A stretch of DNA of 13,958 bases from Clarireedia homoeocarpa (GCA_001465935.1 LNKV01000140.1:8032-21989), one strand, 5' to 3'; positions 1 through 10,745 are shown, counted from the stretch's first letter. Numbers and translations are program-made. The notes: generated by a model from the sequence alone, not told the origin.

Positions 1-2480
1 CTTATTAATTTTAAAATAAATAATTTTATTTTTATTAATATTATATTTTTTAAAAAACTTAATTTTATTTAGAAAATTATAATAAAGAAATTAATAATTT
101 TTTTATTAATTAAAAGTTATAATAATAAAGAAAGTTAAATAATTTTTTATTATATTTATTAAAATTTTTAATTAATAATTAATTTTAAATTTATATTTTT
201 TTTAATTATTTATTTTATATATTTATTAATTTTTAAAAAATATAACTTTCTAAAAATTAAATTTTTTTAAATTATAAATAATATAAATTATATTAGTTAA
301 TAAATTTATTTTTAAATTATATTTATTTTTAATTTATAAAATATATTTATATAAATTTTAATCTTTATAAAATTAATTATAAATATTAGTAGAATATAAA
401 GAAATAAAATTATAAATTTAATAAATATTAATAATAATAAATTAATAATAATTAATATTTTAATTATAATTATATTAATAATATTATAATAAATAAAAAT
501 AAAAAAAACTTTATTATATTTATTAAATTAAAAAGTTAAATTAACTTTTATTAAAATTATATTATAATTATTTAATCTTTATAAAACTTTTTTAAAAAAT
601 TAAATTTATATATTTAAATTTATAAAAGTTAATTTTAAAAATAAATTAAAAATATTATTCTTTATTAAATTTATTTAATAATAATATTTTAAATTTTTAT
701 AAAAACTTTAAATTAATTATTTAAAAATTAATAAGTTAAAAAAAATATTAAATAATTTTTATTTTTATTATTTAATTAATTATATTTTAATCTTTATTTT
801 TAATAAATTATTATAACTTTTTTATTTAAAATCGATATTAAATCTTTAATTTTTAAAAAATATTTAAAGTTTTTAATTATATTCTTTAAATATAAATTAA
901 ATATTTTATTATTTTATTAATTATATAATTATAAGATTATATTTAAAAAAAATATAAAAGATAAATTTTATAATAATCTATTATATAAAATATTAATTAA
1001 AAAATTAAAAATTATTAAAGAATATTTTATTAAAAATTTAATAAAAAGATTTATTAAATTTAATTAAATATTATTTATTATTTTAATTCTTTTTATTAAG
1101 AAATTAAATAGATTATTATATTTTTATATTAATTTTTATATATTTAATATTTTTATTTATAAAAATTATTATTTAATATTATTTATTAATAAAACTTTTA
1201 TTTATATTTTTTATATTAAGATTTTTATTAAATTAAATATTAAATAAATATTTTATTATATTTAAATAAATTTAGTTTTTAAAGAGTTTATTATATTTTA
1301 TATATATTATAATATTTATAAATATAAAATTATACTATTTAAATTAACTAATAACTTTATAATATATTAGTATTATATAAATAATATTTTTTTTAATTAT
1401 TTAGATATTTTTTATATAATTTATTTTAATAATATTTTAATTTATTTTAAAAACTTATTTAAATATTAGATTTATATTAAACTAGTTTTATAATATCTTT
1501 AAAATACTAGATTATAAATTAATCTTAAAAAATATAAATTCGATATAATTTATATTAAATATTTAAACTTTATTATTTTAATTAATAATATAAAAATAGA
1601 TTTTAAGAAAATTATTATAATATAATAATAAATTTACTTTATAATAATAAAAAATATATAATTGTTTTTTAGATTTTATAATTTTTATAAATATTTTATT
1701 TATAATTTTAATATTATTACTAAGTCTTTAATTAAATTAATTAAAATTAATATTTATTTTTATTTTAATAAAAATTATTAACTAGTTTTCAATATTTTTA
1801 AATAAATACTAATTAATATATTATTTCTTTAATATTATAATTATACTTTTTTTTATAATATAAAAAATAATACTTTTAAATAATATATTAATAATAATAA
1901 TATTTTTAAATATATTAATTAAATTAATATTAAATTTAATAATTATATAATAATTTATTTATTTTTAATTATTTTAAATTATTAAAATATTTAAATTTTA
2001 AATATCTTTAAATTATTTTATATTAATTATTATTTTATAATTAATAATATTTCTTTTATATTTAATATTTTTATATTTTTAAAAATATTTAAAATAAATT
2101 ATATATATTAATAAAAAATTTATTTATTTTAATTTATTTAGATTTATTTAACTATTTAATTATTAAAACTTTTTAAATTATATTTAATTAATTAGAATTT
2201 TATTTATAATAATATATCTTTTATATATAATATTATTATTTTATTAATAATATTTAAAATCTAATTTCTTAATTATTAAATATATTATTTATTTCTAAAT
2301 TTTATAATTTATTTAATTATTTGATTTTTAAAAGTTTTAATATTATAAGTAAATAGATTATAAATTATATTTATATTAATTAATATTAACTTTTAAATTA
2401 ATATAAATAATTACTTTATTTAATATATTATTATTATCTTATTTATATAATATAGAATATAACTTATTATTAATTAAATA
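1..2480. repeat. Hyper-mutated AT block (about 5% GC), relic of old repeats
   Basis: Sampled 60-base lines carry only 1-4 G or C. The surviving C bases are almost all in CpT, and the surviving G bases are mirrored in ApG. CpA, CpC and CpG are nearly absent, with rare exceptions such as the CG at 833-834 and 1541-1542 and the CA at 1788-1789. This is what exhaustive RIP on both strands leaves behind. Part of the block (about 795-1890) is still recognisable as a Ty3/gypsy pol gene. In 1-795 and 1890-2480 I see only A/T runs and stop-rich frames with no clear protein match. These parts may belong to the same old element but I cannot show it. The composition changes within about 100-200 bases near 2480. 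Confidence 0.8.
795..1890 (+). pseudogene. pol: Fossil Ty3/gypsy reverse transcriptase (start of RNase H), hyper-RIPed
   Basis: One reading frame (codons starting at multiples of three) keeps the order and spacing of a Ty3/gypsy RT although GC is about 5%. Visible in order: IDIK (831), LYNYKI (about 921), LLYKIL (978), a KEY..KNL.K.FI linker, FIKK, FYINF, INKT, FIKLNI with the first catalytic Asp turned to Asn (1236), KYKII, LTN, YINN, LDIF, YFNNILIY (1422; YLDD with both Asp turned to Asn), LKKYKFDI (1524), KYLNFII, FYNFY, and KNN (1863) where RNase H has ETD. Five anchors sit exactly 6,911 bp before their counterparts in the pol gene at 6602-10885, so there has been no net insertion or deletion. 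Differences are mostly C to T or G to A, with some transversions. It is thus a related lineage and not a recent twin. The copy is dead. The match fades after about 1890. Confidence 0.8.
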
Positions 2481-4415
2481 GTATATTTATTTCTAACTTA
2501 TATATTCCTTTTTATTATTTAGTTTCTAAAAACTCTCGAATTATTATCTATTATTTATTTTTTAACTATTAATTTAATCTGAATTTATTATCTATTATAT
2601 AAAGTAATAAAGGTAAAAAAATATTTTTTAATTAGTAAAAATATATTTACTAATTATTTAATTAATATTATAATTCTTATTATTAGTTATTAGTTTATAA
2701 AAAAATTATCTAGAAAATACTAGCTATTTACAATTTAATAGTATCTATTACTTTGCCTTTTTAGTATCTGTTTATAATAAAAAAACAATTTTAACTTTTT
2801 TAATTCGCTTCTGATTAACTACCTATTCGCTAGTTAAAAGTCGATAATTCTAAAGTTAAAAAGAAAGAAAAAGTCGCTACTTCGAAAGTAATAAAATAAG
2901 AAAAAGCTATTTTACTATTAACTATCTTATTTAAATTTAAGACTGAAAATTAATTAACTAGATATTATCTAGTAAGCGAATTTAGAGTGATAAACTATTA
3001 CTTCTAATTTAATTCTTTATTAGTATTATCTTTATCAACTACTAATTCAAATTCAGTTTTTTAAAGAGTTATAGCTGGATTGAATTAAGATATTATACTT
3101 TTTATAAATATATATTTATTTTCCAGATTATAATTTTTAAAGTTAATAAACTTGTTAATAATATAGATTAGCTTACTAATACTTATTAAGATTGTTTTTT
3201 ATTAATTATAAACAACTACTAGATTATTAGTAATTTATTAATAAATAGATACTATATAGTAATTTAATAGATAACTTACTTCTGAATCTCTTCTATTATC
3301 TTGTTTTGTTTTTAAAGTTTTTTAGTAATAATATTAATATCTTTTATAAGTCTATTTATTTTATTTTCAATAAAGTAATACTAAGTAATTAGTTTTATAT
3401 CGAGGCCGGTTAGTATACTATTTATCTCCAACTCAATATACTTTCGCTTCTTAGTAGATATAGCTTTGATAGTATTTAACTTCTATATTACTAGTAAGTA
3501 AATAATAAATTATTAGTTAATAACTAGTGAATAGAACTTACTAAAAGGCTATTATAAATATAATAGAATATTCTAGATATATCGATAACTTTATTAATAA
3601 CTGTCTTCTCGATAACAGAAAAGTTCTTACTAACTTTATCTTTATTTATAACAAGGATTCGATTATACTTTATAATAGTAATAACTATAATATAAATAGT
3701 CTTCTTAGCTTTAGCTACTAGTTAATAAATTATTAGTGAATCGATTGTAATTTATAAGATATAAATAACTAACAAGATAATATCTAGACTCTTTATTTAT
3801 ACTAATATAATAACTATACTATTATCCTTTATTATTATATTCCTTATAAGTTATATAGCTACAAGCTGGCTATTAGCTATCGAATCTGTAATAAATATTC
3901 AGCGAATACTAACTAAAAGACCTTATTAAAACTATTTATTTCTAATTAAACTTATTCTAATTATTATATATTTATAAGATATTTAGACAATTAGTATAAG
4001 CTTTCGGTATTAAATAGCTAGTAATATAGATTTTATTCGATACGACTTTTATAGTATTTATAATCTAAATTACGATTTATTAGACAACTATTTAATAATA
4101 GATTAAAGTCAACTTACTATATTCTTATTAGTAAAAAACGTATAAGTAATAATCGAATTACTAGCTTTAATAACTAATTAAAACTAACTTTTCTTAGCTG
4201 TTTTACTAGTTATTATCTTACAAGGAGGTATATTTATAATAGTAATTTAATAACAATTTAAGAAGAAAAAGAGGGTAAATAGTAATCGAGTCGATAGAAA
4301 TTTAGTAAGTAAAATAAAGCTAAAATAAAATTAGTTAAAAGCTAATAGATAAAAAATAACAAGCGAACTAAAAGCGAATAGATAGTAAAATATATTCGAT
4401 TTATTTCTATTAATA
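2480..4415. other. Intermediate-GC region without a recognisable gene
   Basis: This 1.9-kb stretch has roughly 20-27% GC by eye. CpG and CpT are retained and CpA/TpG are scarce, so it is RIP-affected DNA of the moderate kind also seen in the younger elements. All six frames are broken by frequent TAA/TAG. The longest stop-free runs, for example 65 codons on the minus strand at 3527-3721, have no methionine start and no family I recognise. It does not align with the integrase part of the element at 4645-11274 at the fossil's offset, so it is not a simple continuation of the fossil. It may be another decayed repeat or ancient host DNA. No tRNA, promoter or transposon end was recognised. Confidence 0.6.
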
Positions 4416-4644
4416 AATCGACTATTCTCTTAAAATATTAAAAAAAAATCGAATCGTTAATAAATTGAGACAGGATCGAATAGTTAGCGAATCGACTATT
4501 CCCTTGAAATATTAAAAAAGAATCGAATTATTAATAAATCGAGATAGAATCGAATCGCTAGTAAATCAAGATAATATCGAATAGCTAGTAAATTAACTAT
4601 TTAATTGAAATATTAAAAAAGAATCGAATTACTAATAAATCAAC
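4416..4644. repeat. Modular minisatellite: 47-bp core plus 0-2 copies of a 27-bp module
   Basis: Cores beginning AATCGACTATT or its RIP variant AATTAACTATT start at 4416, 4490 and 4591, and a fourth begins at 4638. Each core is 47 bp, ends near TTAATA or CTAATA, and is followed by a variable number of 27-bp modules (AATYGAGA...GAATMGYTAGYR). There is one module after the first core (unit 74 bp), two after the second (101 bp) and none after the third (47 bp). Copies differ mostly by transitions. The fourth core is split after its seventh base by the LTR element starting at 4645. Confidence 0.85.
4640..4644. repeat. Target-site duplication, left copy (TCAAC)
   Basis: Five bases directly before the 5' LTR, matching TTAAC at 11275-11279 apart from one C/T difference. 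Other minisatellite cores read TCGAC here, so the original target was probably TCGAC and both copies were changed by RIP. Confidence 0.8.
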
Positions 4645-4859
4645 TATGATGATTCTGACCAAATTATCACGATACTATATAAGAATATAACTTCTATAGG
4701 GGTGAGTTAGACATTAAGTATATAAGTATATATTAGTATATACATAATTAAGTATATAATCTCTTCCTGTATATAAGCCTTCGAATCCTTATAATCCTCT
4801 TAGCTCTGTAATTGTTAATTCTAAGGTTATTTAGTATCTTAACTAGCAGTCTCGTTATA
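4645..4859 (+). repeat. 5' LTR (215 bp)
   Basis: Aligns end to end with 11060-11274 without a gap. I count about 18 differences, all of them transitions, which is the RIP signature. A TATA-like TATATAA lies at 4676-4682, 31 bases from the LTR start, and its copy in the 3' LTR is at 11091-11097. The last 42 bases (4818-4859) are shared with the LTR of the small element further right. The LTR would hold the promoter and, in the other copy, the polyadenylation region. Confidence 0.93.
4676..4682 (+). promoter_or_regulatory. TATA-box-like site in the 5' LTR
   Basis: TATATAA, preserved at the same offset in both LTRs of this element. By position it could direct transcription of the element. This rests on the motif alone, and TA-rich DNA made by RIP produces such matches by chance. 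Confidence 0.35.
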
Positions 4860-5042
4860 TTATTAACAACTTAACTTATCCCTTCGGCCGTGTTAACGGC
4901 CATCTAAATAATATCAATACTTAATCCCTTTTTACTTTTGAATCTCTTCTTTAAAGATTCCCTGAGTAGTAAGAGTAGACCTATTCCGGCCTCGCCGACA
5001 TATAGTATTACCCTCGAATTACCTATTCTATATAGTCCTTAA
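4860..5042 (+). other. Leader of the large element, primer-binding region and small palindromes
   Basis: Lies between the 5' LTR and the first part of the gag frame that looks like protein. The primer-binding site should start within a few bases of 4860, but RIP would have changed its TGG and I cannot assign a tRNA. GGCCG and CGGCC at about 4885-4901 can form a short hairpin, and AGTCCTTAAGGACT at 5034-5047 is a perfect 14-bp palindrome. Their role, if any, is unknown. Confidence 0.5.
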
Positions 5043-6665
5043 GGACTTATTACGATAATATATCGAACATCCCCTAACTAACCTTAAAATAGAGGTTAAG
5101 CAGGTCGTTCTATATCGGCTAAGTAAGTAGGCTCGCTTTCTCGTAGTACTTCACAAGGTACTACTACTATTCTTGATATCTAGCTTAGTACTTAGGATAC
5201 TTTTGAGGCTAGCCAAGTAACACTCTAAGCTATATACTAAATAGGAGATAAGTTTACCTCGGATTCTCAATATTACTCCCCTCCTCTTATATAACCCCCT
5301 ATAACTCAACAAAGCTATTCGTAACTACCTATGACCTTTGTACCTCAACTTAGCTAAAATATAGATACTGGTCGTCGATATCGAGGTAAGAGCAAAGGAA
5401 AAACGGTTTAAAGAGCTCCTTCAATTATATTATCTACTAACTCAATAACGGTACTAATAACCTAAATAGTGGAGATATAAGCTCAATTCCAAGTATAACT
5501 GACAGTTTAAAATACTAAGTATATTGCGCTAGCAGATTAGATTAAAAAACAGTTATTGCTTTAGTCGACAATTGAGTATAATTTGTCTAGTACCCTCTAG
5601 CTATTACCTCTATATTAGTTATATAGTTCGTAATCACTTGCTCCCCCACACTAAAATAACACGACCTTAGTAGTATCTAGTTATATATTATTTAAGGTTC
5701 TGTATTTAGCTAATAAGCTCTCCGATAGAAAAAAGCTTACTACCCGGCTATAGAGAAAACTTGTTATAGATCGAATTAACTAGTACGAGTATAGCTTTGT
5801 TAATAATAGTACTAAACGCTTATTTATATTAGACTAATTAGAAAGCTTGGCCCTCGAGTATTATAAAGGATTGTATATCTAAGATAATATTATATCTAAG
5901 TAAATAATCAATAAGATAGCTAACTTCCTAATAGATCCGGCTAAGTGCTAATATATTTAAGATATATATATATACCTCGTCTAACTCGAAGGCTAACTCT
6001 TCGAGCTATTTTATTAGCAGTTCGAGCTCTTAGCAAGTATTGCTAATAAGATCAACTTAAAGGATAAATATTAAGATTTTATTAGAAAGTTGAATAATAA
6101 TTATCGAATATATTCGTTTATAGGTTGTTTTGGAAGCGAGGATTACAAGGCCGACGTACGAGTACTTTAGTACCTAGATACGAATAATACTAATATTATA
6201 GTAAGTAAGTAAGCCTAACAGGCTTCTACTAAAGCAATAGCGATTACAATAAGCTATCGAGACCAAGTTGCTACTTATACTAAGAGCTGGTAAGCACTCC
6301 AAAGCCAACCCGGTACCCTGGTTGCCACTCTACCTGTTTATACAGGATAGTCAACCTCACCTTCTAATATACTATATCACTTCTCCTCTAGCTAAAGGGC
6401 TACCCCGTTAGTTAGTAGCTTCACTCGAAGCTCCTCCTCCCCTACTTTCAATACTCGAGCCCAGACCCCCCGCTACACAGTAGGTGAAGTCGAGTATAAG
6501 TCTTATAAAGATACAATAGAGGAAATAGAGGAAGAAGATAATATCCCGGCTAAAGCCTAAGTTGAAGTTGTAGCTTATACGAAGTAATTAGAAGTAGACC
6601 GAGCAAAAGATAGTGCCTAAACAAAGACTCCTTTCTAGGTAGCTTGAGAGATATAAGATACTTAG
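5043..6665 (+). pseudogene. gag: gag of the large Ty3/gypsy element, broken
   Basis: The frame with codon starts at multiples of three reads as a continuous structural protein interrupted by TAA/TAG stops at places where Gln would fit. The first intact ATG is 5331, but the frame already looks protein-like from about 5043, so the true start is uncertain and may have been ATG changed to ATA. In order: a polar N-terminal part, a basic RYRGKSKGK patch (about 5370), a predicted coiled-coil stretch rich in Gln and Leu (about 5470-5570), a helical central part containing FLIDPAK (about 5922) and LFELF (about 6000), a Ser/Thr/Pro-rich part (about 6280-6470), and an acidic EEIEEED segment (about 6520). 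GEVEYKSYKD near 6486 faintly recalls half a CCHC zinc knuckle, but the cysteines are missing. It would form the virus-like particle shell. It is not similar to the gag at 12603-13560. Confidence 0.72.
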
Positions 6666-6739
6666 ATTTGATTAAACTGATAGGCGGAAACTATATAACA
6701 ATATTATATAAACTAGTAAAAAATAGTATCTTCTATTAA

Positions 6740-7050
6740 ACTAAGGCTCTTATTAACTCCGGAGTAAATAGCTTTATACTAATTGATATTTCTTTCTTTC
6801 AACGACTTTATTATAGTCTCAGGCTTATAATCAAATACTTGAAGACGCCCTTACGGGTTAAAGGATATAATAGCTAGGGTAAGCTCCTAATCACTTATTA
6901 TATTTTAATAAACCTTATAATCAATAGTTGTATCTAATTATTTACCCTCTTTCTAATCACCTATTTAGGTATATATACAGTAATACTAGGACGCAAATAG
7001 CTTGCTAAGAATCGAGTACTAGTCGATTACATTTAAAGATATTTTATTTA
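6740..7050 (+). other. Retropepsin-like aspartic protease domain, active site lost
   Basis: Within pol. TKALINSG followed by VNSFILID matches the retropepsin active-site loop (ALIDSGAxxxFI). The catalytic Asp codon at 6755-6757 is AAC (Asn) and the following Ala is Val, both reachable by transitions. The C-terminal ILG-type motif is visible as VILGRK near 6980. It would have matured Gag and Pol. Confidence 0.75.
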
Positions 7051-7879
7051 GTCTAAGGATTTACCTATCTCCTAAATATATATAAGAACTTATAATATTA
7101 AGGCTTGCTTATACGGGCCTAAGATAATAAACAGGGTCTATCAAGCTGATATAGAGTATCGAGATCGAAAATTTAACTAGAATAACCTAGACTTAAAAAT
7201 TTATCGGAAAAAGCTGTTTTTTATTAATACGATTATTACTAAAAAGTAATATATAAACGGAAAAACGTTAAATTTGCCTGTTATATATTTATTACCTACC
7301 TCGAGGCAACTCTGTCTAATATCTCAAGTAAATACCTAGTTTCCTTTACTAAAGACAAAGTTATCTTAGTTAAAAAATAGCTTATCTTATAAAGCCTAGG
7401 TCAAGTATTCTATTATCTATATAGAAAAAGAGTTGAAACTAATCAAGCCTATAGCTCCTATACTTAATACTAAGTCTAAAAGACTCCTAAAGCCTCTCTG
7501 GATCTTTTCTATATAATGTAAGCTAAGTATTATAGAGATATATACGATCTCCGCTATAATGATAAACTGTATTTATAAAAGGGACAGCGATAATAAACTT
7601 TTTATAATTACTCTATAAAAGGTCGAAAGTCTAATTAACTAGTAAAAAGAGTAATAAATATTTAAGTAAGACTTAGCTACTCTAGTTGTATAGTTACTAG
7701 CTTTAACCGACCGTTCTACTATTATATACTCCCTTATAAACATTGATGTTAAACTACTTGTACCGGCTAAATATACGGTATATATATATATATTCTCGAA
7801 GTCTAAGTCCAACCTCTTTCTACCTTATCACCTATATAACTATAAGATCTAATTGGAGGGTGATAGAGAAAAAGCTTTT

Positions 7880-9150
7880 AAGTATAACCCTCTTTATAAG
7901 ATATTGTTAGAAGAGCTAGAAGCAGTTAAAGAATATATTATAGATAACCTACTTAAAGGCTTTATTAAGCTAAGTTAAATATTCTTTATAGCTCTTATCC
8001 TATTTGTGAAAAAGCCTAATAACTCTCTTTATTTATATATTGATTTCCGAGCTCTGAATACCCTTACTTATAAGGATAGATACTTACTTCTATTTATTAA
8101 TAAGACCTTAACTAGGTTTTTAAAAGTAAAGGTCTTTACTAAGTTGGATATCCGTTAAGTATTCTATTGTATTTGTATAGACCTGGCCTCTGAAGAGTAT
8201 ACTATATTCCGAACCCGGTATAGTATTTATAAGTATAAGGTTATATCTTTTAGATTGACTAATAGCCCGGTTATATATTAGTGTTATATAAATAATATTC
8301 TATTTGATTTTCTTGATGTTTTTTATACAGTTTACCTTAATAATATTTTAATTTACTCGGAAAATAAGCTTGATTATATAGCTTATATTATCCAAGTACT
8401 TTAGCGACTTGAGGATACCGGTTTGTAAACTGACCTTAAGAAATACGAGTTCGATATTAAATATACAAAGTACTTTGGCTTTATTATCTTAATCGACGGT
8501 ATCGAAGTTGATCTCGAAAAGGTTACTATTGTCTAGAAATAGGTATACCCGACTATATTTAAAAGTATTCAGTTATTCCTAGATTTCTGTAATTTTTATC
8601 GAAGATTTATCTACGACTTTAGTATAATTACAAAGCCTCTTATCAATCTGATAAAGGTTATAACTCGCTTTGACTTCGATACTAGTTGCTAGCAGTTATT
8701 TAATATATTTAAGGAAATACTAATCTCCGCCCTGCTCTTATAGTATTATAACTACAACCTCCCTTGTATACTCGAAACTAATATATTGAATAGAGTTATA
8801 GCAAGTATACTATCTTAGAAATATAGCGATAACTAGTTCCTAGTCGTATACTTCTCAAAAACGATATAACAGGCTAAGCTTAACTATAAGGTTTATAATA
8901 AAGAAATACTTACGATTGTGAAGTTATTTTCGTACTAGTATACCGAGCTGATAAGTACTCTATACTAGATCCGAGTTTATATTAACTACAAAGCCTTAGA
9001 ATACTTTATAATAACTAAAGTATTTAATACCTAGTAAGCTTAATAGGCCGAACTCCTAGCTAATTATTATTTTCTTATTGTATATCGCCTTAGCAAGAAC
9101 AACTTCGTAGTAAATATTCTTACTTAGAAAGAAAACGAATTGGGTTTTTA
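7880..9150 (+). other. Reverse transcriptase and RNase H domains
   Basis: Within pol. Landmarks in order: LYKILLEEL, the KEY..DNL.KGFIK linker, ILFVKKPNNSL, YIDFRALN, KDRYLL, FTKLDI (8138-8155), EYTIFRTRY, LTNSP, YINNIL, YLNNILIYS (8333), LKKYEFDI (8435), FYRRFI. RNase H follows with ETN (8774), YFSKT, LNYKVYNKE and the IDxxAL-type NYKALEYF. Two of the three RT catalytic aspartates and the first RNase H aspartate are Asn, so the polymerase is dead. This is the segment that aligns without gaps with the fossil at 795-1890. Confidence 0.9.
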
Positions 9151-9464
9151 AAATAAGTCTAAAAAAGAGCGATATATCTAGTAATTACTTAAAGATAAGA
9201 AGCTAGACTTTCGGATTTTAACTTCCTATATACACGACTATTTTAACGAATCTGCTCTCGAAGTGAATATCTTTACGAATTCTATAAGTCTTATTAATCT
9301 AGTTATCCGTGTTTTATAGACGAACCGCGATCATGATTCTTTATAAACTTTACGAATTACAGTAAATCGAGGAGAATCAAAGTCTAAATCCAGGTTCGAA
9401 GTCAAGGAAGACTTATTACTTTATAAAAACTGTCTTATTATCCCCGATACTAAGAACCTAAGGA

Positions 9465-10537
9465 CTTTTCTTATTCGCGAAGTATATAACTCTATTATTA
9501 TAGTTTATCTAAATATTAGGAAGATTTATTTACTTTTTAAGGAGTACTACTACTAGTATTTTATAAGGAATAATATCGCTATATATATTTACAATTGCTA
9601 TATATATCGTCGAAGCTCAGTTCCAAAAGATAAGATACTCGGACTACTCTACCTATTATCAGTTCCGACCTATATATAGGAATATATTATAATAGATTAT
9701 TGTAGTTTTAATAAGAATAAATATAAATATAATAATATACTTGTTATTATCGACCGTTTATCTAAGTAAGCTATTACAATCCTATACTATAAGACTGTTA
9801 TTATAAGAAACTAGACTAAGCTTTATATCTCATATATCTACTAGTATTATAGCCTACCCGCGATAATACTATCCGACTACGGACCTTAGTTTATATCCTT
9901 ATTCTAGACTAAGTTTAATAATATCCTCGGAACCAAGGTTAAGCTTTCTACTACCAACTATCTCTAAACTGATAAATAGACGGAAGTCTATAACTAATAC
10001 TTGTAAAAACGGCTAAGACCCTTTATTAACTATTATCAAGACAACTAGTCCGAATTCCTATTGATAATAGATTATATATAACTGACCCTATTATATTCTT
10101 CTTTTAGTGACTTGCCCCCTTTCGAAGTACTTTACGAATATACTCTTAAAGCTATATAAGATTAGAAGCTAACTAAATATCCTCTAGTCGACGACCTCAA
10201 TATCTAAGATACTTGTATTTATATATACTATAATCGCGAAGCTTTAGAATATACCCGCTCTGCTATTATAGTTACTTAAAAGTAAATAGCCAAGTAAATA
10301 AATAAGTATTACCGGCTAGTAGACTTTCAAGTTGGCGATTATATCTAGTTGGATATACGATATCTGCTAATACAACAGTTATCTAAGAAGCTGAATTATC
10401 CTACTAGTAGACGCTTTAAGGTCTTGGAATATATTAGTTATTCTTATCGTCTGGATCTGCCTAGTACTATACGAATCTATAATATATTCCTAGCCGACAA
10501 GTTAAGGAAGGCAGCCGATAACCTATTACCGAGCTAG
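9465..10537 (+). other. Integrase domain with intact DD35E triad and degraded zinc finger
   Basis: Within pol. The N-terminal HHCC finger is damaged: His positions read Tyr and the last Cys pair reads NCYIY. In the core, Asp codons at 9695-9697 (IIIDYC) and 9875-9877 (LSDYGP) and the Glu codon at 9983-9985 (TEVYN) are in frame. There are 59 residues between the Asp residues and 35 between the second Asp and Glu, the standard retroviral/Ty3 spacing. The end matches the GPY/F module (KKLNYP...FKVLE...SYRLDLPS), which happens to be stop-free over 10349-10537; that open stretch is not a separate gene. Confidence 0.88.
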
Positions 10538-10570
10538 TATAATAAACTACCTCTGCCAATTAATATAACA

Positions 10571-10745
10571 GGAACGGATAAATATAAAGTAGAGTAAGTA
10601 CTAGCTTACTATTTAAAACGAAGGTTATTAGAGTATTGTATATAATAGAGAGGCTACAACGTCGACCTGGCTTGGTACAAGGTATCGGATCTCAAGATAT
10701 CCTCGACACTACTTCGAGACTTTTATCGAGCTAACCCAAAGGTGC
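10571..10745 (+). other. C-terminal chromodomain of Pol
   Basis: Begins GTDKYKVE, followed by LKRR..EY, a RGYNVDLAWY core and SDLK....LLRDFY. This is the chromodomain pattern EYLVKWKGY....W....... Aromatic cage positions are partly lost: two stops replace the residues before RGY, where chromodomains have Trp. In chromoviruses this domain directs integration to chromatin carrying H3K9 methylation. That fits an insertion in repeat-rich DNA. Confidence 0.8.

Noticed and set aside
1..2480. Inserted mitochondrial DNA or a centromeric AT block
   Set aside because: The low GC suggested it, but the gap-free Ty3 RT relic explains at least the middle as a retrotransposon. I saw no mitochondrial gene motifs. 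A centromeric location cannot be judged from sequence alone.
3527..3721. Minus-strand coding relic (65 codons without a stop)
   Set aside because: No start, no recognisable motif, and the frames beyond it are stop-rich. The complementary frames look equally protein-like. It is mentioned only as a pointer.
4416..4644. CRISPR-like array
   Set aside because: The repeats are contiguous modules with no unique spacers, and the setting is fungal retroelement DNA.
4860..4880. Assignment of a primer tRNA to the large element
   Set aside because: The TGG start of a primer-binding site is itself a RIP target, and several alignments are possible.
10349..10537. Stop-free ATG frame of 62 codons as a small gene
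   Set aside because: It is the integrase C-terminal GPY/F module of the surrounding pol frame, in the same frame as the other pol domains. The ATG is an internal codon.
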